A stretch of 64,000 nt of DNA from Armatimonadota bacterium (GTDB taxonomy: Bacteria; Armatimonadota; Fimbriimonadia; Fimbriimonadales; Fimbriimonadaceae): contig JANYCU010000013.1 in NCBI GenBank assembly GCA_025360125.1, positions 62,001 through 126,000 of the forward strand. Reading direction: 5' to 3'. Under the pieces are notes generated by a model, which was not told where the DNA came from, did no database searches, and was given only the letters and a program-made list of their open reading frames with translations. How positions within the stretch are numbered: the first letter of the stretch is position 1; each line of letters starts with the position of its first letter. Made by a program: the position numbers and the translations under genes. Shown here piece by piece: positions 16,243-25,116 of the stretch.

Positions 16243-17648
16243 CTCGCGAGGGCCTCCTTTTCATCGGCAAAAAGTTTTCCCCTCGACAGGAACCACTTCT
16301 GGCTGCTTACTGCATAGAGTTCCTCTCGGTCAGTCGTTACTAGAATTACATAGGCTCCGTTTTGGGCAGATTCCAGCAATTTTTGATGGACAAACTGGGC
16401 AGCTTTCACATCGAGTCCCCGTGTGGGGTTTACGACGATTAAGATTTTGGGACTTTGATCAAGTACTCGGGCAAGGATTACCTTCTGCTGGTTTCCTCCG
16501 GAGAGCTGCTTGGCAAGGTCACGTTCAGATTTGGCCTTTATCGAGTACTTTTCGATGAGAGTTTTGGCGACTTTCTGGATTTCGGCTGGGCGGAATGTGA
16601 CACCGTTTATTTGGCCCGATATAGCTATGTTTTCTACCAAATTGAGGTCAACGGCGAGGCCATCGACCTGACGGTCTTGGGGGACGTATCCCACGTAGGT
16701 TTGATCGAAATTGAGTTCCTTGCCATCAACGGAGATCGTCCCTCGCTGGAACTGGCGCACTCCCGAGAGAGCTTCGGCCAGTTCAACTTGTCCATTGCCA
16801 TCGACTCCGCCGATTCCGACAATTTCACCCTGAATGATTTTGAGATTGACGCCCTGAACGGCGTTTTGACTTCGATCGTCCCGCACCCAAAGGTCTTTGA
16901 CCTCAAGTGTAGTTTGGGCTTGCTCAGATGCTTGGTGGGGCGAAAACTCAGGAATTGCGCCCCCGACCATCATATTGACCAGTTGATCGACAGTTGCTTC
17001 CGATCTTAGCAAGGTGCCGATGTAGTTGCCTTGGCGGAGAACCGTGATTCGGTCTGAAGCGGCAAGAACCTCTTCAATTTTGTGAGCGATTAGGATGACG
17101 ATTTTGCCTGCTTTGGCAAGCTGGCGCAGGAATTGGATGAGCTCGGCGACTTCGTCTTTGGCGAGGACGGCAGTTGGCTCGTCAAAGATAACAACCTGGG
17201 GATTCGTCGCCACGCACTTGAGAATTTCGACGCGCTGTTGGGTTCCAACAGAGACGTCTTGCACTCGCGAGTTCCAGGGGATTTCCCATCCAAATTGGGC
17301 GGCTTTGGCCTTTATTTCTTCGAGTCCGTGCTTGCGGACGCCAAGCTGACTCAGCGTCAGATTTTCTTCGATTGTGAATGCGGGAACAAGCTTGAAATGT
17401 TGGTGGATCATTTCGATACCCAGGCTTCGGGCTCGCTGGGGGTCTCCGGATGGGAGGTTCTTTCCGTCGAGGGTAATGGTTCCAGTTGTTGGCGACAAGA
17501 AACCCCCAAGTATGTTCATCAGGGTGGACTTCCCCGCGCCGTTCTCGCCGACAACGGCGTGAACTTCGCCAGGAGGGAAATCGACCGATAGCTTTTTGAG
17601 CGCCTCAAGGGACCCAAATTTCTTTGAGACGCTGGTTACGCTTAACAT
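16239..17648 (-). CDS. Nup/BMP-type ABC importer ATPase with two nucleotide-binding domains
   Basis: A 469-residue ATP-binding protein of the NupO/YufO type that powers the two permeases from the cytoplasmic face. Domain 1 has Walker A GENGAGKST (residues 34-42), Walker B VVIFDEPTAVL and the signature VGTQQRVEILK. Domain 2 has the degenerate Walker A GGVDGNGQVEL, signature LSGGNQQKV and Walker B-like ILIVVNPTRGLD, which are usual for this family. It follows the binding-lipoprotein gene by six bases and overlaps the first permease by four. At 469 residues it is slightly shorter than most members. Confidence 0.93.
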   Translation of the reverse strand: MLSVTSVSKKFGSLEALKKLSVDFPPGEVHAVVGENGAGKSTLMNILGGFLSPTTGTITLDGKNLPSGDPQRARSLGIEMIHQHFKLVPAFTIEENLTLSQLGVRKHGLEEIKAKAAQFGWEIPWNSRVQDVSVGTQQRVEILKCVATNPQVVIFDEPTAVLAKDEVAELIQFLRQLAKAGKIVILIAHKIEEVLAASDRITVLRQGNYIGTLLRSEATVDQLVNMMVGGAIPEFSPHQASEQAQTTLEVKDLWVRDDRSQNAVQGVNLKIIQGEIVGIGGVDGNGQVELAEALSGVRQFQRGTISVDGKELNFDQTYVGYVPQDRQVDGLAVDLNLVENIAISGQINGVTFRPAEIQKVAKTLIEKYSIKAKSERDLAKQLSGGNQQKVILARVLDQSPKILIVVNPTRGLDVKAAQFVHQKLLESAQNGAYVILVTTDREELYAVSSQKWFLSRGKLFADEKEALAS

Positions 17649-17654
17649 TCGAAC

Positions 17655-18674
17655 TTAGAACTTATCTTTTGGAACGACGAGTTTGCCACTCAGAATATCG
17701 TTCTTGACCACTTCGACCGCAGCAACCGCACCAGCAGGAAGATTGGCTCTCAGCTTCTCGTTAAAGACAAAGTCGATGGCTCCTTTTGCCATATCTAGTT
17801 GAATAACTCCTCCGTCGAATTTGCCCTCTTTGACTAGTTTCGCAACTTCGAGAAAGGCTGGTTTGGCAACGAGGGTTGCCGAACCAATTACGACGCCACT
17901 TTCGTTATCGTTCTGGTTGAGGTTCGCGCCAAGGGCCCACACTTTGCCCTCTTTGCAGGCATTGAATACGCCCTGTGCTCCGTTATTGGCTTGATGGATC
18001 AGCACATCGGCTTTCTTTTGGATCATTTGCTCGGCAGCTTGCTTGGCTTTGGCAACATCATCGTTGGAGCCAGTAAAGACTTCGAGGACTTGTATTTTCG
18101 GATTTGTCGCCATTGCTCCGGCGCGGAACGCTTTGAATGTTGATTTGATAGAGGGAACGTCTGGTCCGCCTACCATTCCGACGACTCCGGTCTTGGATGT
18201 CTTTGCGGCCAGGACTCCGGCGAGGTAGAACGACTGCTCTAGGTAGAACCGAATGGCTCCGGCGTTCCTTGAGGTTAATGATCCTGATGATGAGACGAAA
18301 ACGGTACCGGGGAAATCCTTGGCGACCTGCACACCGGGTTCGTTATATTCGTAACCGTGGCCAAAAACCAGTTTGAAACCCTTTTGGGCATACGATCTCA
18401 TTGCTTCTTTGATGTCGTTTCCGCTGGCAACTGAATTGGCGACTTCGACATCCATGTCTTTATGAATGCCTTGAAGGCCGTCGTAAGCTAGGGCGCACCA
18501 GCCGGAGTCGCTGATCGGACCTGGCGTGATTAGGGCGACCTTGAAGTCGCTCTTCGGAGCCGGATTGCCTGTTGCGGTGTTGGTCGTCGTTGCTTCGTTA
18601 TTGGCGGTTGGCGATCCGTTACAGCCCACCAAGAGCAATGCCGAAAGACTCAGAAGACCGAGTAACTTATTCAT
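17655..18674 (-). CDS. BMP-family substrate-binding lipoprotein
   Basis: A 339-residue lipoprotein with signal peptide and lipobox LVGC (Cys18), followed by an Asn/Thr-rich linker and a periplasmic-binding-protein core (ALITPGPISDSGWCALAYDG, FGHGYEYNEPGVQVAKDFPG). The BMP family (Med, PnrA, NupN) binds purine or other nucleosides. It is the first gene of the operon Bmp-ATPase-permease-permease-PTPS. Because the last gene makes pterin or deazapurine intermediates, the ligand could be a purine nucleoside, a pterin or a queuosine-type compound; this is inference. No riboswitch motif that I know is visible in the leader. Confidence 0.92.
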   Translation of the reverse strand: MNKLLGLLSLSALLLVGCNGSPTANNEATTTNTATGNPAPKSDFKVALITPGPISDSGWCALAYDGLQGIHKDMDVEVANSVASGNDIKEAMRSYAQKGFKLVFGHGYEYNEPGVQVAKDFPGTVFVSSSGSLTSRNAGAIRFYLEQSFYLAGVLAAKTSKTGVVGMVGGPDVPSIKSTFKAFRAGAMATNPKIQVLEVFTGSNDDVAKAKQAAEQMIQKKADVLIHQANNGAQGVFNACKEGKVWALGANLNQNDNESGVVIGSATLVAKPAFLEVAKLVKEGKFDGGVIQLDMAKGAIDFVFNEKLRANLPAGAVAAVEVVKNDILSGKLVVPKDKF

Positions 18675-18837
18675 GATCCAATTCTACAGCTTTTGGGGAA
18701 ATGATGTTAGCAAGGTTTGGGAGATTAGGGTTGGTGGTGAGTAAGTTCGGGCAAGGATTTATGGTCACCGCGATCCATGAATTTCGGTGGGAGGTCCGAA
18801 TTTGCATACTCGGATCATGTTGGCCAATGCTTACTCG

Positions 18838-18920
18838 ACCTCCCCCCTCCGTCACGCTCGTCATAAAAACAATCCAGATTTAGGAATGACTCGCGCGCCA
18901 CCTCCCCTCAGCTGAGGAGC
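18838..18920 (+). repeat. Palindromic dispersed repeat, family B, copy B2
   Basis: CTCCCCCCTCCGTCACG, then TTTAGGAATGA near 18880-18890 and CACCTCCCCTCAGCTGAGGAG at the end, in the same order as in copy B1. CTCAGCTGAG is a perfect palindrome. It lies in the gap between the operon start and the clpB end. The rest of 18675-18982 holds only the operon leader and no recognisable gene. Confidence 0.45.
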
Positions 18921-18982
18921 TTGGCTCTTTTCTCAACTATTAACTCGCTTGTACAATTCACTCATCGCTTTGATCTCAATTC

Positions 18983-21583
18983 TTAACCGACTTTGTCTTT
19001 GGCGATGAATGTGAATCGACCGTCGGAATAGTCCACATCGACTTTTTGGTTTTCCCTTAGTTCGCCTTTGAGGACGAGTTGGGAAAGCGGATTGATCAGT
19101 TCGTTTTGGATGGCGCGCTTGAGGGGCCTTGCGCCATATACCGGGTCAAATCCTTTGCTGGCTAAATTGCTCATCGCTTCATCGGTGATTTCCAGATCGA
19201 TTCGCTTATCTGCGAGGCGCTTTCGGAGATCTTCGAGCTGGATTCCAACGATTCCTTTGATTTGGTTTATGCCGAGCGATCGGAAGACTATGAGTTCGTC
19301 CAGGCGGTTCACGAATTCTGGTCGGAAGTGCATCTTCACCTCTTCAAGAACTCTTTGCTTTGTATCCTCAAAGTCAGTATCGCTGACGGGGTCGCCGTAG
19401 TAATGCGAGCCAAGGTTGCTGGTCATGATGATAACCGTATTTTTGAAGTCGACCGTCCTTCCCTGTCCGTCGGTGAGTCGCCCGTCATCGAGCACTTGGA
19501 GGAGGACGTTGAATACTTCGGGGTGGGCTTTTTCGACTTCGTCGAGGAGGATGACCGAATACGGTCGTCGTCGAACGGCTTCGGTGAGCTGTCCGCCCTC
19601 GTCGTAACCGACGTATCCCGGAGGGGCTCCAATGAGGCGGGAAACAGAATGCTTCTCGCCATACTCGCTCATGTCGATTCTCAGCAGAGCCTTTTCGTCG
19701 TTGAACATGAGCTCGGCGAGGGCCTTGGCGGTTTCGGTTTTGCCGACACCAGTTGGGCCGAGGAACATGAAGGATCCGATTGGTCGATTAGGGTCGGAGA
19801 GGCCACTTCGGCTTCGACGAACCGCATCCGAAATCGCAATTAGCGCTTCATGCTGACCAACGACTCGCTTTTCTAGCTGCTCTTCGAGGGTGAGGAGTTT
19901 GGCCATTTCACCTTGGAGCAGTCGGCTGACCGGGACGCCCGTCCACTTGCCTACGATTTCAGCGATGTCTTCGCTGTCGACTTCTTCTTTGAGCATTTTG
20001 CCGCCCTCTTGAACCTGGGCAAGAGCTTCGGAAGCCTCCGTGATCCGTTGATTTACTTTGGGAATTAGTCCATATTTGAGCTCGCTTGCTTGAGCATGTT
20101 CGTCGTTATTCGTTGCCGTTTCGAGTTCATGTTTTAGCCTTTCAAGTTCCGATTTTGCTTCTCGGACGATTTCGATCTGGCTTTTTTCCTTTTCCCAGAC
20201 GGCTCGGAGTCCGGTCGCGGTTTCGCTGAGCTCGGCGATGCGCTTTTCGGCAGTAGCGAGGCGTTCTTTTGATGCGGCGTCGGTTTCCTTTTTCAAGGCT
20301 TCGCGGTCGATCTGATGTTGGGTTATTTGGCGCTCGACTTCGTCGATCTCGGCGGGGACTGAGTCGATTTCGATTTTCAGTTTCGATGCGGCTTCGTCGA
20401 TAAGGTCGATGGCTTTGTCGGGCAGGAATCTGGCGGTGATGTAGCGGTTGGAAAGAGTTGCGGCGGCCACCAGGGCTGAATCCGTGATTCGCACGCCATG
20501 ATGGACTTCGTACTTCTCTTTAAGTCCGCGGAGAATTGAGATGGTTTCTTCGACGCTTGGTTCATCGACTAAGACCATTTGGAACCTTCGCTCGAGGGCT
20601 TTGTCTTTTTCGATGTACTGGCGGTATTCGTTGAGGGTTGTTGCGCCAACGCAGCGAAGCTCACCTCGGGCGAGCATTGGCTTGAGCATTTGGGCGGCGT
20701 CCATGCTTCCTTCGGCCTTTCCGGCACCGATGAGGGTGTGCATTTCATCGATGAACAGGATGATTCTTCCGTCGGATTTTTTGATGTCGTCGAGGAGGGC
20801 TTTGAGTCGTTCTTCGAATTCGCCGCGAAATTTTGAACCTGCAACCATGGCTCCAAGGTCGAGGCTGATGACGGATTTGTCCTGGAGAGACGTTGGAACG
20901 TCGCCTGCGATGATTCGCTGGGCGAGGCCCTCGACGACGGCGGTTTTGCCGACGCCGGGTTCGCCGATGAGCACTGGATTGTTCTTTGTTCGTCGGCTGA
21001 GGACGTGGATTACTCGTCGGATTTCTTCGTCACGTCCGATAACGGGGTCTAGTTTGCCGTTTCTGGCCTTTGCGGTGAGGTCAATTCCGTATTTTTCGAG
21101 TGCTTGGTAGGTGTCTTCTGCCCCTGGGTCGGTGACTCGTTTGCCGCCGCGGACATCTTCGATGGCGGCGAGTAGGTCGGCTTTGGTCGCTCCTTTTGCG
21201 CGGAGGGTTTTTCCAAGCCAGCCGTTCTCTTCGGAGAGGGCGATGAGAAAGTGTTCAGTGCTGATGTAGTCGTCTTTGAGTTTTTCAGCCTCAGTGAATG
21301 CGTTTTGGAAGATCGTCTGAAGTCGGGGCGAGATTGTGGCACCATAGGCGGCGGCACCGGATACTTTCGCTTGCTGGCCGACGTTGTCTTCTACTTCTTT
21401 GGTCAGGGTCGGGACGTCGATACTGAGTTTTTGGAGAAGGGGTTTGGTAAGGCCGCCGTCTTGCCACAGAAGGGCGAGCATCAGGTGTTCGGCATCGATG
21501 GTTTGGTGCTGCATTTTCTCGGCCACGGCTTGGGCGGATTGGAATGCGTCTTGGGCTTTTAGCGTTAATTTGTCAAATCTCAT
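18983..21583 (-). CDS. clpB: ATP-dependent chaperone ClpB
   Basis: A hexameric cytoplasmic disaggregase that, with DnaK, pulls proteins out of aggregates. The 866-residue protein has the full layout: N-terminal Clp repeat domain (1-145), first AAA+ domain with Walker [14 protein letters not shown] and Walker [10 protein letters not shown], a long coiled-coil M domain (about 410-525), and the second AAA+ domain with Walker [15 protein letters not shown] and Walker [15 protein letters not shown]. Length and motifs are normal. Its ATG at 21583 lies 25 bases after a small membrane-protein gene. I see no certain CIRCE or heat-shock promoter upstream. Confidence 0.97.
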   Translation of the reverse strand: MRFDKLTLKAQDAFQSAQAVAEKMQHQTIDAEHLMLALLWQDGGLTKPLLQKLSIDVPTLTKEVEDNVGQQAKVSGAAAYGATISPRLQTIFQNAFTEAEKLKDDYISTEHFLIALSEENGWLGKTLRAKGATKADLLAAIEDVRGGKRVTDPGAEDTYQALEKYGIDLTAKARNGKLDPVIGRDEEIRRVIHVLSRRTKNNPVLIGEPGVGKTAVVEGLAQRIIAGDVPTSLQDKSVISLDLGAMVAGSKFRGEFEERLKALLDDIKKSDGRIILFIDEMHTLIGAGKAEGSMDAAQMLKPMLARGELRCVGATTLNEYRQYIEKDKALERRFQMVLVDEPSVEETISILRGLKEKYEVHHGVRITDSALVAAATLSNRYITARFLPDKAIDLIDEAASKLKIEIDSVPAEIDEVERQITQHQIDREALKKETDAASKERLATAEKRIAELSETATGLRAVWEKEKSQIEIVREAKSELERLKHELETATNNDEHAQASELKYGLIPKVNQRITEASEALAQVQEGGKMLKEEVDSEDIAEIVGKWTGVPVSRLLQGEMAKLLTLEEQLEKRVVGQHEALIAISDAVRRSRSGLSDPNRPIGSFMFLGPTGVGKTETAKALAELMFNDEKALLRIDMSEYGEKHSVSRLIGAPPGYVGYDEGGQLTEAVRRRPYSVILLDEVEKAHPEVFNVLLQVLDDGRLTDGQGRTVDFKNTVIIMTSNLGSHYYGDPVSDTDFEDTKQRVLEEVKMHFRPEFVNRLDELIVFRSLGINQIKGIVGIQLEDLRKRLADKRIDLEITDEAMSNLASKGFDPVYGARPLKRAIQNELINPLSQLVLKGELRENQKVDVDYSDGRFTFIAKDKVG

Positions 21584-21608
21584 ATGTGAGTCTCAGGCTA
21601 TCAAATGA

Positions 21609-22031
21609 TTATACGTTTACATGCTCATATACGTTTCGTCTTTGTATAATTTTCTGAACCCAGATCAATGTGGTCACTACGCACGTACTGATTACGCACG
21701 GAAGAATGATCAGTATGTTGACATTCGCCGCGTACAGTACCAGGATGGCGAGCCCGGAAGACCAGTAAAGGACCTTTCTTGTCTTGGCGGTCCACTTTTG
21801 ACCCATTCGATAGACCTTGACGAGGAGGCAAAGAGACGAGATCGCAAGGGCAAGTTCAATGCAGGTCGTTCCGACGAATTGCCCGAGTCCATAGAACCAT
21901 TCATTTGCTGGATAGGGCTGTTTCAAAAAATTGTAAAACCAGACCAAGGGGATTGGCGTCAGGACAAGAATAACGATCTGGAAAAGTTGGACCAATCTTA
22001 GCGTCCGAATGTTCTTTTCATGACTGGTCAT
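21609..22031 (-). CDS. Small four-helix membrane protein of unknown function
   Basis: A 140-residue protein from the ATG at 22031; an upstream ATG at 22046 adds five residues. Four hydrophobic helices are visible at about residues 14-35, 45-70, 84-104 and 107-126, and the C-terminal tail is charged. I do not recognise the family. It sits directly upstream of clpB, 25 bases away and on the same strand, but nothing indicates a shared role. Confidence 0.65.
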   Translation of the reverse strand: MTSHEKNIRTLRLVQLFQIVILVLTPIPLVWFYNFLKQPYPANEWFYGLGQFVGTTCIELALAISSLCLLVKVYRMGQKWTAKTRKVLYWSSGLAILVLYAANVNILIILPCVISTCVVTTLIWVQKIIQRRNVYEHVNV

Positions 22032-22052
22032 AAGTGCATGATACACATATAA

Positions 22053-22265
22053 GGAGCGGCTGTAACAGCCGGGGTTGCTCCATAAGGTCGATTCTGTTTT
22101 TGTTTGGCATCGAGCAACCTTGGACTTAGGACAATTTCGAGCTAACCAGGGGTCAACGCTGCAATCTTCGCCGGAGGCCTGATTGTCGCATTGACACCCT
22201 GGCTACATTCTGTGATCCTCCGGATCAAGTCAATAAATAGCTAGGGCGGTTGATGCAAAGCCATA
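22053..22265 (+). repeat. Structured dispersed repeat, family A, copy A4 (full length)
   Basis: Full-length copy. The 5' block GGAGCGGCTGTAACAGCCGG at 22053 is followed by GGACTTAGGACAATTTCGAG, an outer stem GGGGTCAA...TTGACACCC with an inner CAATC/GATTG hairpin, the terminal TGATCC-TCC-GGATCA hairpin at 22213-22227 and ATGCAAAGCC at 22253-22262. It occupies most of the 22032-22373 gap between two small membrane-protein genes. The remainder is plain intergenic sequence. Confidence 0.8.
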
Positions 22266-22373
22266 TTTAGTTGAACCTGACTATAGTCATTTGAATTGTG
22301 AATGCGAAGCGCGATCGCATCCTACGTGTGTTTTCCTCTGAAATTTGATCCTGTCTGCCCACTAATTATTAAA

Positions 22374-22841
22374 TTAGCTAGCTTTGGGAAGGGGCTGGTT
22401 TTCCGGACAGGAAATGTTAACTGTCTCGGCAGACGGTTGTTCATCGTTTGATTTGCGAGATTCTTTGACTATTTGTCGCTGAGCGATGATGCAAAAGAGG
22501 CCGCCGCCGAAGAAAATGATTGCAAAAGAAGTCGCGGAGCCGTAGATCGGGACGGTAGCAAACCCGATGAAGCAAGCGACCTGGGAGATGGCAAACCACA
22601 TCCAGTATATCGGCTTAATTTTCGGTCGCCAAAACGAAAGCACTTTTGCAAAAATCATCGATGAAAACCCAGCGAGCAGCCACGAAGACAACAAGATCGC
22701 CAGGGCGGCAAGGGCAATGAATTGCGTTTCTCGTTCGGTGCCCCGGTGTTCGAGTTGGAGTACCCAGTTGACCGGAAGTGCGGTTAGCGCGATGAGGCCC
22801 AACAGAGTGAACTGGCACTTCCTCAATGTTTTGACGGGCAT
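22374..22841 (-). CDS. Small membrane protein of unknown function
   Basis: A 155-residue protein from the ATG at 22841 (a GTG at 22844 adds one residue). Four hydrophobic segments lie at about residues 10-29, 42-66, 81-100 and 103-124, and a polar, acidic C-terminal tail of some 30 residues follows. I do not recognise it. It lies downstream of mnmE on the same strand after a gap of about 105 bases and could be transcribed with it. Confidence 0.65.
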   Translation of the reverse strand: MPVKTLRKCQFTLLGLIALTALPVNWVLQLEHRGTERETQFIALAALAILLSSWLLAGFSSMIFAKVLSFWRPKIKPIYWMWFAISQVACFIGFATVPIYGSATSFAIIFFGGGLFCIIAQRQIVKESRKSNDEQPSAETVNISCPENQPLPKAS

Positions 22842-22947
22842 CACAGGCTATTTCTTCCATTAATTGGGTCTGATTTGGGGTTACTTTATGGTGAATTCGA
22901 GAGTATATCTGGGCATTTTGCTGGCTTTAATTTGAAGCAGGAAGCCG

Positions 22948-24255
22948 TTATTTGCCAATACAGAATTCGCTGAAGATTCGATCTAACAAATCTTGTGATG
23001 CGGTTGAGCCGGAGATTAGTCCAAGTTCGAAAAGGGCAACGCGCAAGTGGGTTACAACGAGGTCACTGGGATGCTCCATGTTAAATCCGTCGATGGCACA
23101 GGTGAGAGAATCGGAGGCAGCTTGGAGGTGTTGGGTATGGCGGCGGTTGGGGATTGCTCCGCTGGTATCGACGGTGAGCCGGGCGACGGCGGTTGAGAGA
23201 TCGTTGATGCCGGCGCTAGTGATGGTAGATACCGGAAAAGTGACGCCGCTTTGGGTGGATGGGGGGGATTCGAGGAGGTCAATTTTGTTCGGGATGAGCC
23301 AAACGGGAGCCTCGAATTGGTCGATTTCTTCGTAATCCTGGTCGGTGAGACCGATGGTTGCGTCGACGACATACCAAATAATGTCGGCGTCGGCGGCTTG
23401 GGCTCGGCTTCGCTGGATTCCGAGACTTTCGATCATGTCTTGGGACTCTCGGAGTCCGGCGGTGTCGATGAGGATGCAGTTCAGGCCGCCGATCTCGCAG
23501 GACTCTTCGACGTAGTCACGGGTGGTTCCGGCGATGGGGGTGACGATCGCTCGCTGCATGCCCAGAAGCGCGTTAAGCAAGGAAGACTTCCCTGCGTTCG
23601 GGGGTCCGATGATGGCGATTCTGACGCCTTCGCGGACGAAGCGCCCGCGCTTGCCTCGGGTGATAAGACTGTCGAGCTTTTGACGACATTGCTCGAGCGC
23701 TTTGGTTGCGATTTCTGGATCAATGTCGCCGATTTCTTCACTGAAATCGACGCTGGCTTCGATTCCGGCGAGTTGGGAAATGATTAGGCTTTCAAGTTCG
23801 CCGAGTTCGCTGGTTAGCGCTCCGATTCGAGAGGAGTTTGCGCTGGCGAGTTGCTTGCGGGTGGCTGCGCGGACGGTGTCATTGACAGCTTCGGCTTGGG
23901 AGAGGTCCAATCCACCGTTTAGAAAGGCTCGTTCGGTGAATTCGCCGGGTCGGGCCATTCGGGCTCCGAGAGCGATGAGGTGCTCGACCAAGGTGGTTAG
24001 TGAGACCGATGATCCGTGCATTTGGAATTCGGCGGACTGTTCGTGTGTGAAACTTTTCTTTTCTTCGAAGAGGAGCATGAGACCGTCGTCGCCGTTCGCG
24101 AATGATCCGCGATAGAATCGGTAGCCCTTCGGGGCTTCAGGAAAGGGATAGAACGCGAGTTCGGCGAGCTTCCAGGAATCGGGTCCGGAAAGCCGGACGA
24201 TACCGACGGCGCCGCCTGTGGCGGTGATGGGGGCGACGATGGTGTCGAAGAGCAT
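22948..24255 (-). CDS. mnmE: tRNA modification GTPase MnmE (TrmE)
   Basis: With MnmG it modifies the wobble uridine of several tRNAs to carboxymethylaminomethyl-uridine, using formyl-THF. The 435-residue protein has the N-terminal folate-binding domain (1-115), a helical domain, a G domain with G1 GPPNAGKSS, a TTRDYVEE loop, G3 DTAGLRES and G4 NKID, and the diagnostic C-terminal FCIGK with its conserved cysteine. It is slightly shorter than most homologues but complete. It is divergent from the transaldolase gene, and a 16-bp palindrome lies between them. Confidence 0.96.
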   Translation of the reverse strand: MLFDTIVAPITATGGAVGIVRLSGPDSWKLAELAFYPFPEAPKGYRFYRGSFANGDDGLMLLFEEKKSFTHEQSAEFQMHGSSVSLTTLVEHLIALGARMARPGEFTERAFLNGGLDLSQAEAVNDTVRAATRKQLASANSSRIGALTSELGELESLIISQLAGIEASVDFSEEIGDIDPEIATKALEQCRQKLDSLITRGKRGRFVREGVRIAIIGPPNAGKSSLLNALLGMQRAIVTPIAGTTRDYVEESCEIGGLNCILIDTAGLRESQDMIESLGIQRSRAQAADADIIWYVVDATIGLTDQDYEEIDQFEAPVWLIPNKIDLLESPPSTQSGVTFPVSTITSAGINDLSTAVARLTVDTSGAIPNRRHTQHLQAASDSLTCAIDGFNMEHPSDLVVTHLRVALFELGLISGSTASQDLLDRIFSEFCIGK

Positions 24256-24368
24256 GGGAGTCGTGGTCGCAGATCAAGGTCGGGTACGCGAGATCGTATT
24301 CAATAGTATGTACTGTGCGACTGACCCTGGCACAAGAGAGTAAGTATTTGCCGAGATTCAAGAATTCA

Positions 24369-24384
24369 GCGAGATAAATCTCGC
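24369..24384. promoter_or_regulatory. 16-bp palindrome between divergent mnmE and transaldolase genes
   Basis: GCGAGAT at 24369-24375 and ATCTCGC at 24378-24384 form a perfect 7-bp inverted repeat with a 2-base centre, the shape of a dimeric regulator site. It lies 65 bases before the transaldolase start. A TATACT at 24436-24441 could be a -10 box, but it is very close to the GTG and has no clear -35. Confidence 0.35.
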
Positions 24385-24448
24385 AGCACAAAGCGCGAAC
24401 AAGTTCGAAGCACTCCACACAAGACATTCACCAGATATACTATTTCCC

Positions 24449-25105
24449 GTGAAGCTCTTTGTTGATACTGGTGATGTTGAAGAAGTCCGTATGGCGGCCG
24501 ATTGGGGAATTTTGGATGGAGTTACCACCAATCCAACCTTGATTGCGAAGACGGGAAAGGGTTTCAAAGAAACAGTTTTGAAGATTTGTGAACTGGTGCC
24601 GGGTGGAGCGATTTCTGCCGAAGTCGTCGCGACGGACTACGACACGATGTTGAAAGAAGCCCTTGAGATTTCAAGCTGGCATGAGCAGATTGTAGTGAAG
24701 GTTCCGTTGATTGAGCCGGGGATCAAGCTGGTTACGACGTTAGCCGATAAAGGCATTCGAACCAACGTTACGTTGGTGTTTTCGGTGAGCCAGGCGATGA
24801 TGGCAGCGAAGGCAGGCGCGACGTACATTTCTAACTTTGTAGGCCGAGTTGACGACCTTGGTGCCGAAGGGATGGAAGCCGTTCGCGATACAGTTGAGAT
24901 GATTGATACTTACGGTTTTGACTCGGAGGTTTTGGTTGCGTCCATCCGGCATCCGTTGCACATCCTTGAGTCAATTCGATGCGGAGCGCACGTTGCGACG
25001 ATGCCTTACTCGATCATGAAAATGATGTTTAAGCATCCGATGACGGACTCTGGTCTTACTCGATTCCTCGATGACTGGAACAAAGCTGGACTCAGCATTT
25101 TTTAG
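24449..25105 (+). CDS. tal: Transaldolase, fructose-6-phosphate aldolase type
   Basis: A 218-residue cytoplasmic enzyme of the short transaldolase class that moves a dihydroxyacetone unit in the pentose phosphate pathway, or cleaves fructose-6-phosphate. The family opening (KLFVDTGDVEEVRMAADWG) and the GVTTNPTLIAK motif are clear, and the Schiff-base lysine is Lys84 in IVVKVPLI. The start is a GTG at 24449 and no ribosome-binding site is apparent. It is followed after 11 bases by the sugar dehydrogenase-like gene. It complements the transketolase at the right edge of the window. Confidence 0.93.
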   Translation: MKLFVDTGDVEEVRMAADWGILDGVTTNPTLIAKTGKGFKETVLKICELVPGGAISAEVVATDYDTMLKEALEISSWHEQIVVKVPLIEPGIKLVTTLADKGIRTNVTLVFSVSQAMMAAKAGATYISNFVGRVDDLGAEGMEAVRDTVEMIDTYGFDSEVLVASIRHPLHILESIRCGAHVATMPYSIMKMMFKHPMTDSGLTRFLDDWNKAGLSIF

Positions 25106-25116
25106 GTTCGGTTGAC

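Noticed and set aside
18675-18780. Possible purine or preQ1 riboswitch before the Nup-PTPS operon
   Set aside because: No conserved core of any riboswitch class that I know could be found in the leader.
18667-18864. 65-residue - strand frame before the Bmp gene
   Set aside because: Overlaps the Bmp gene start and enters repeat B2; no coding features.
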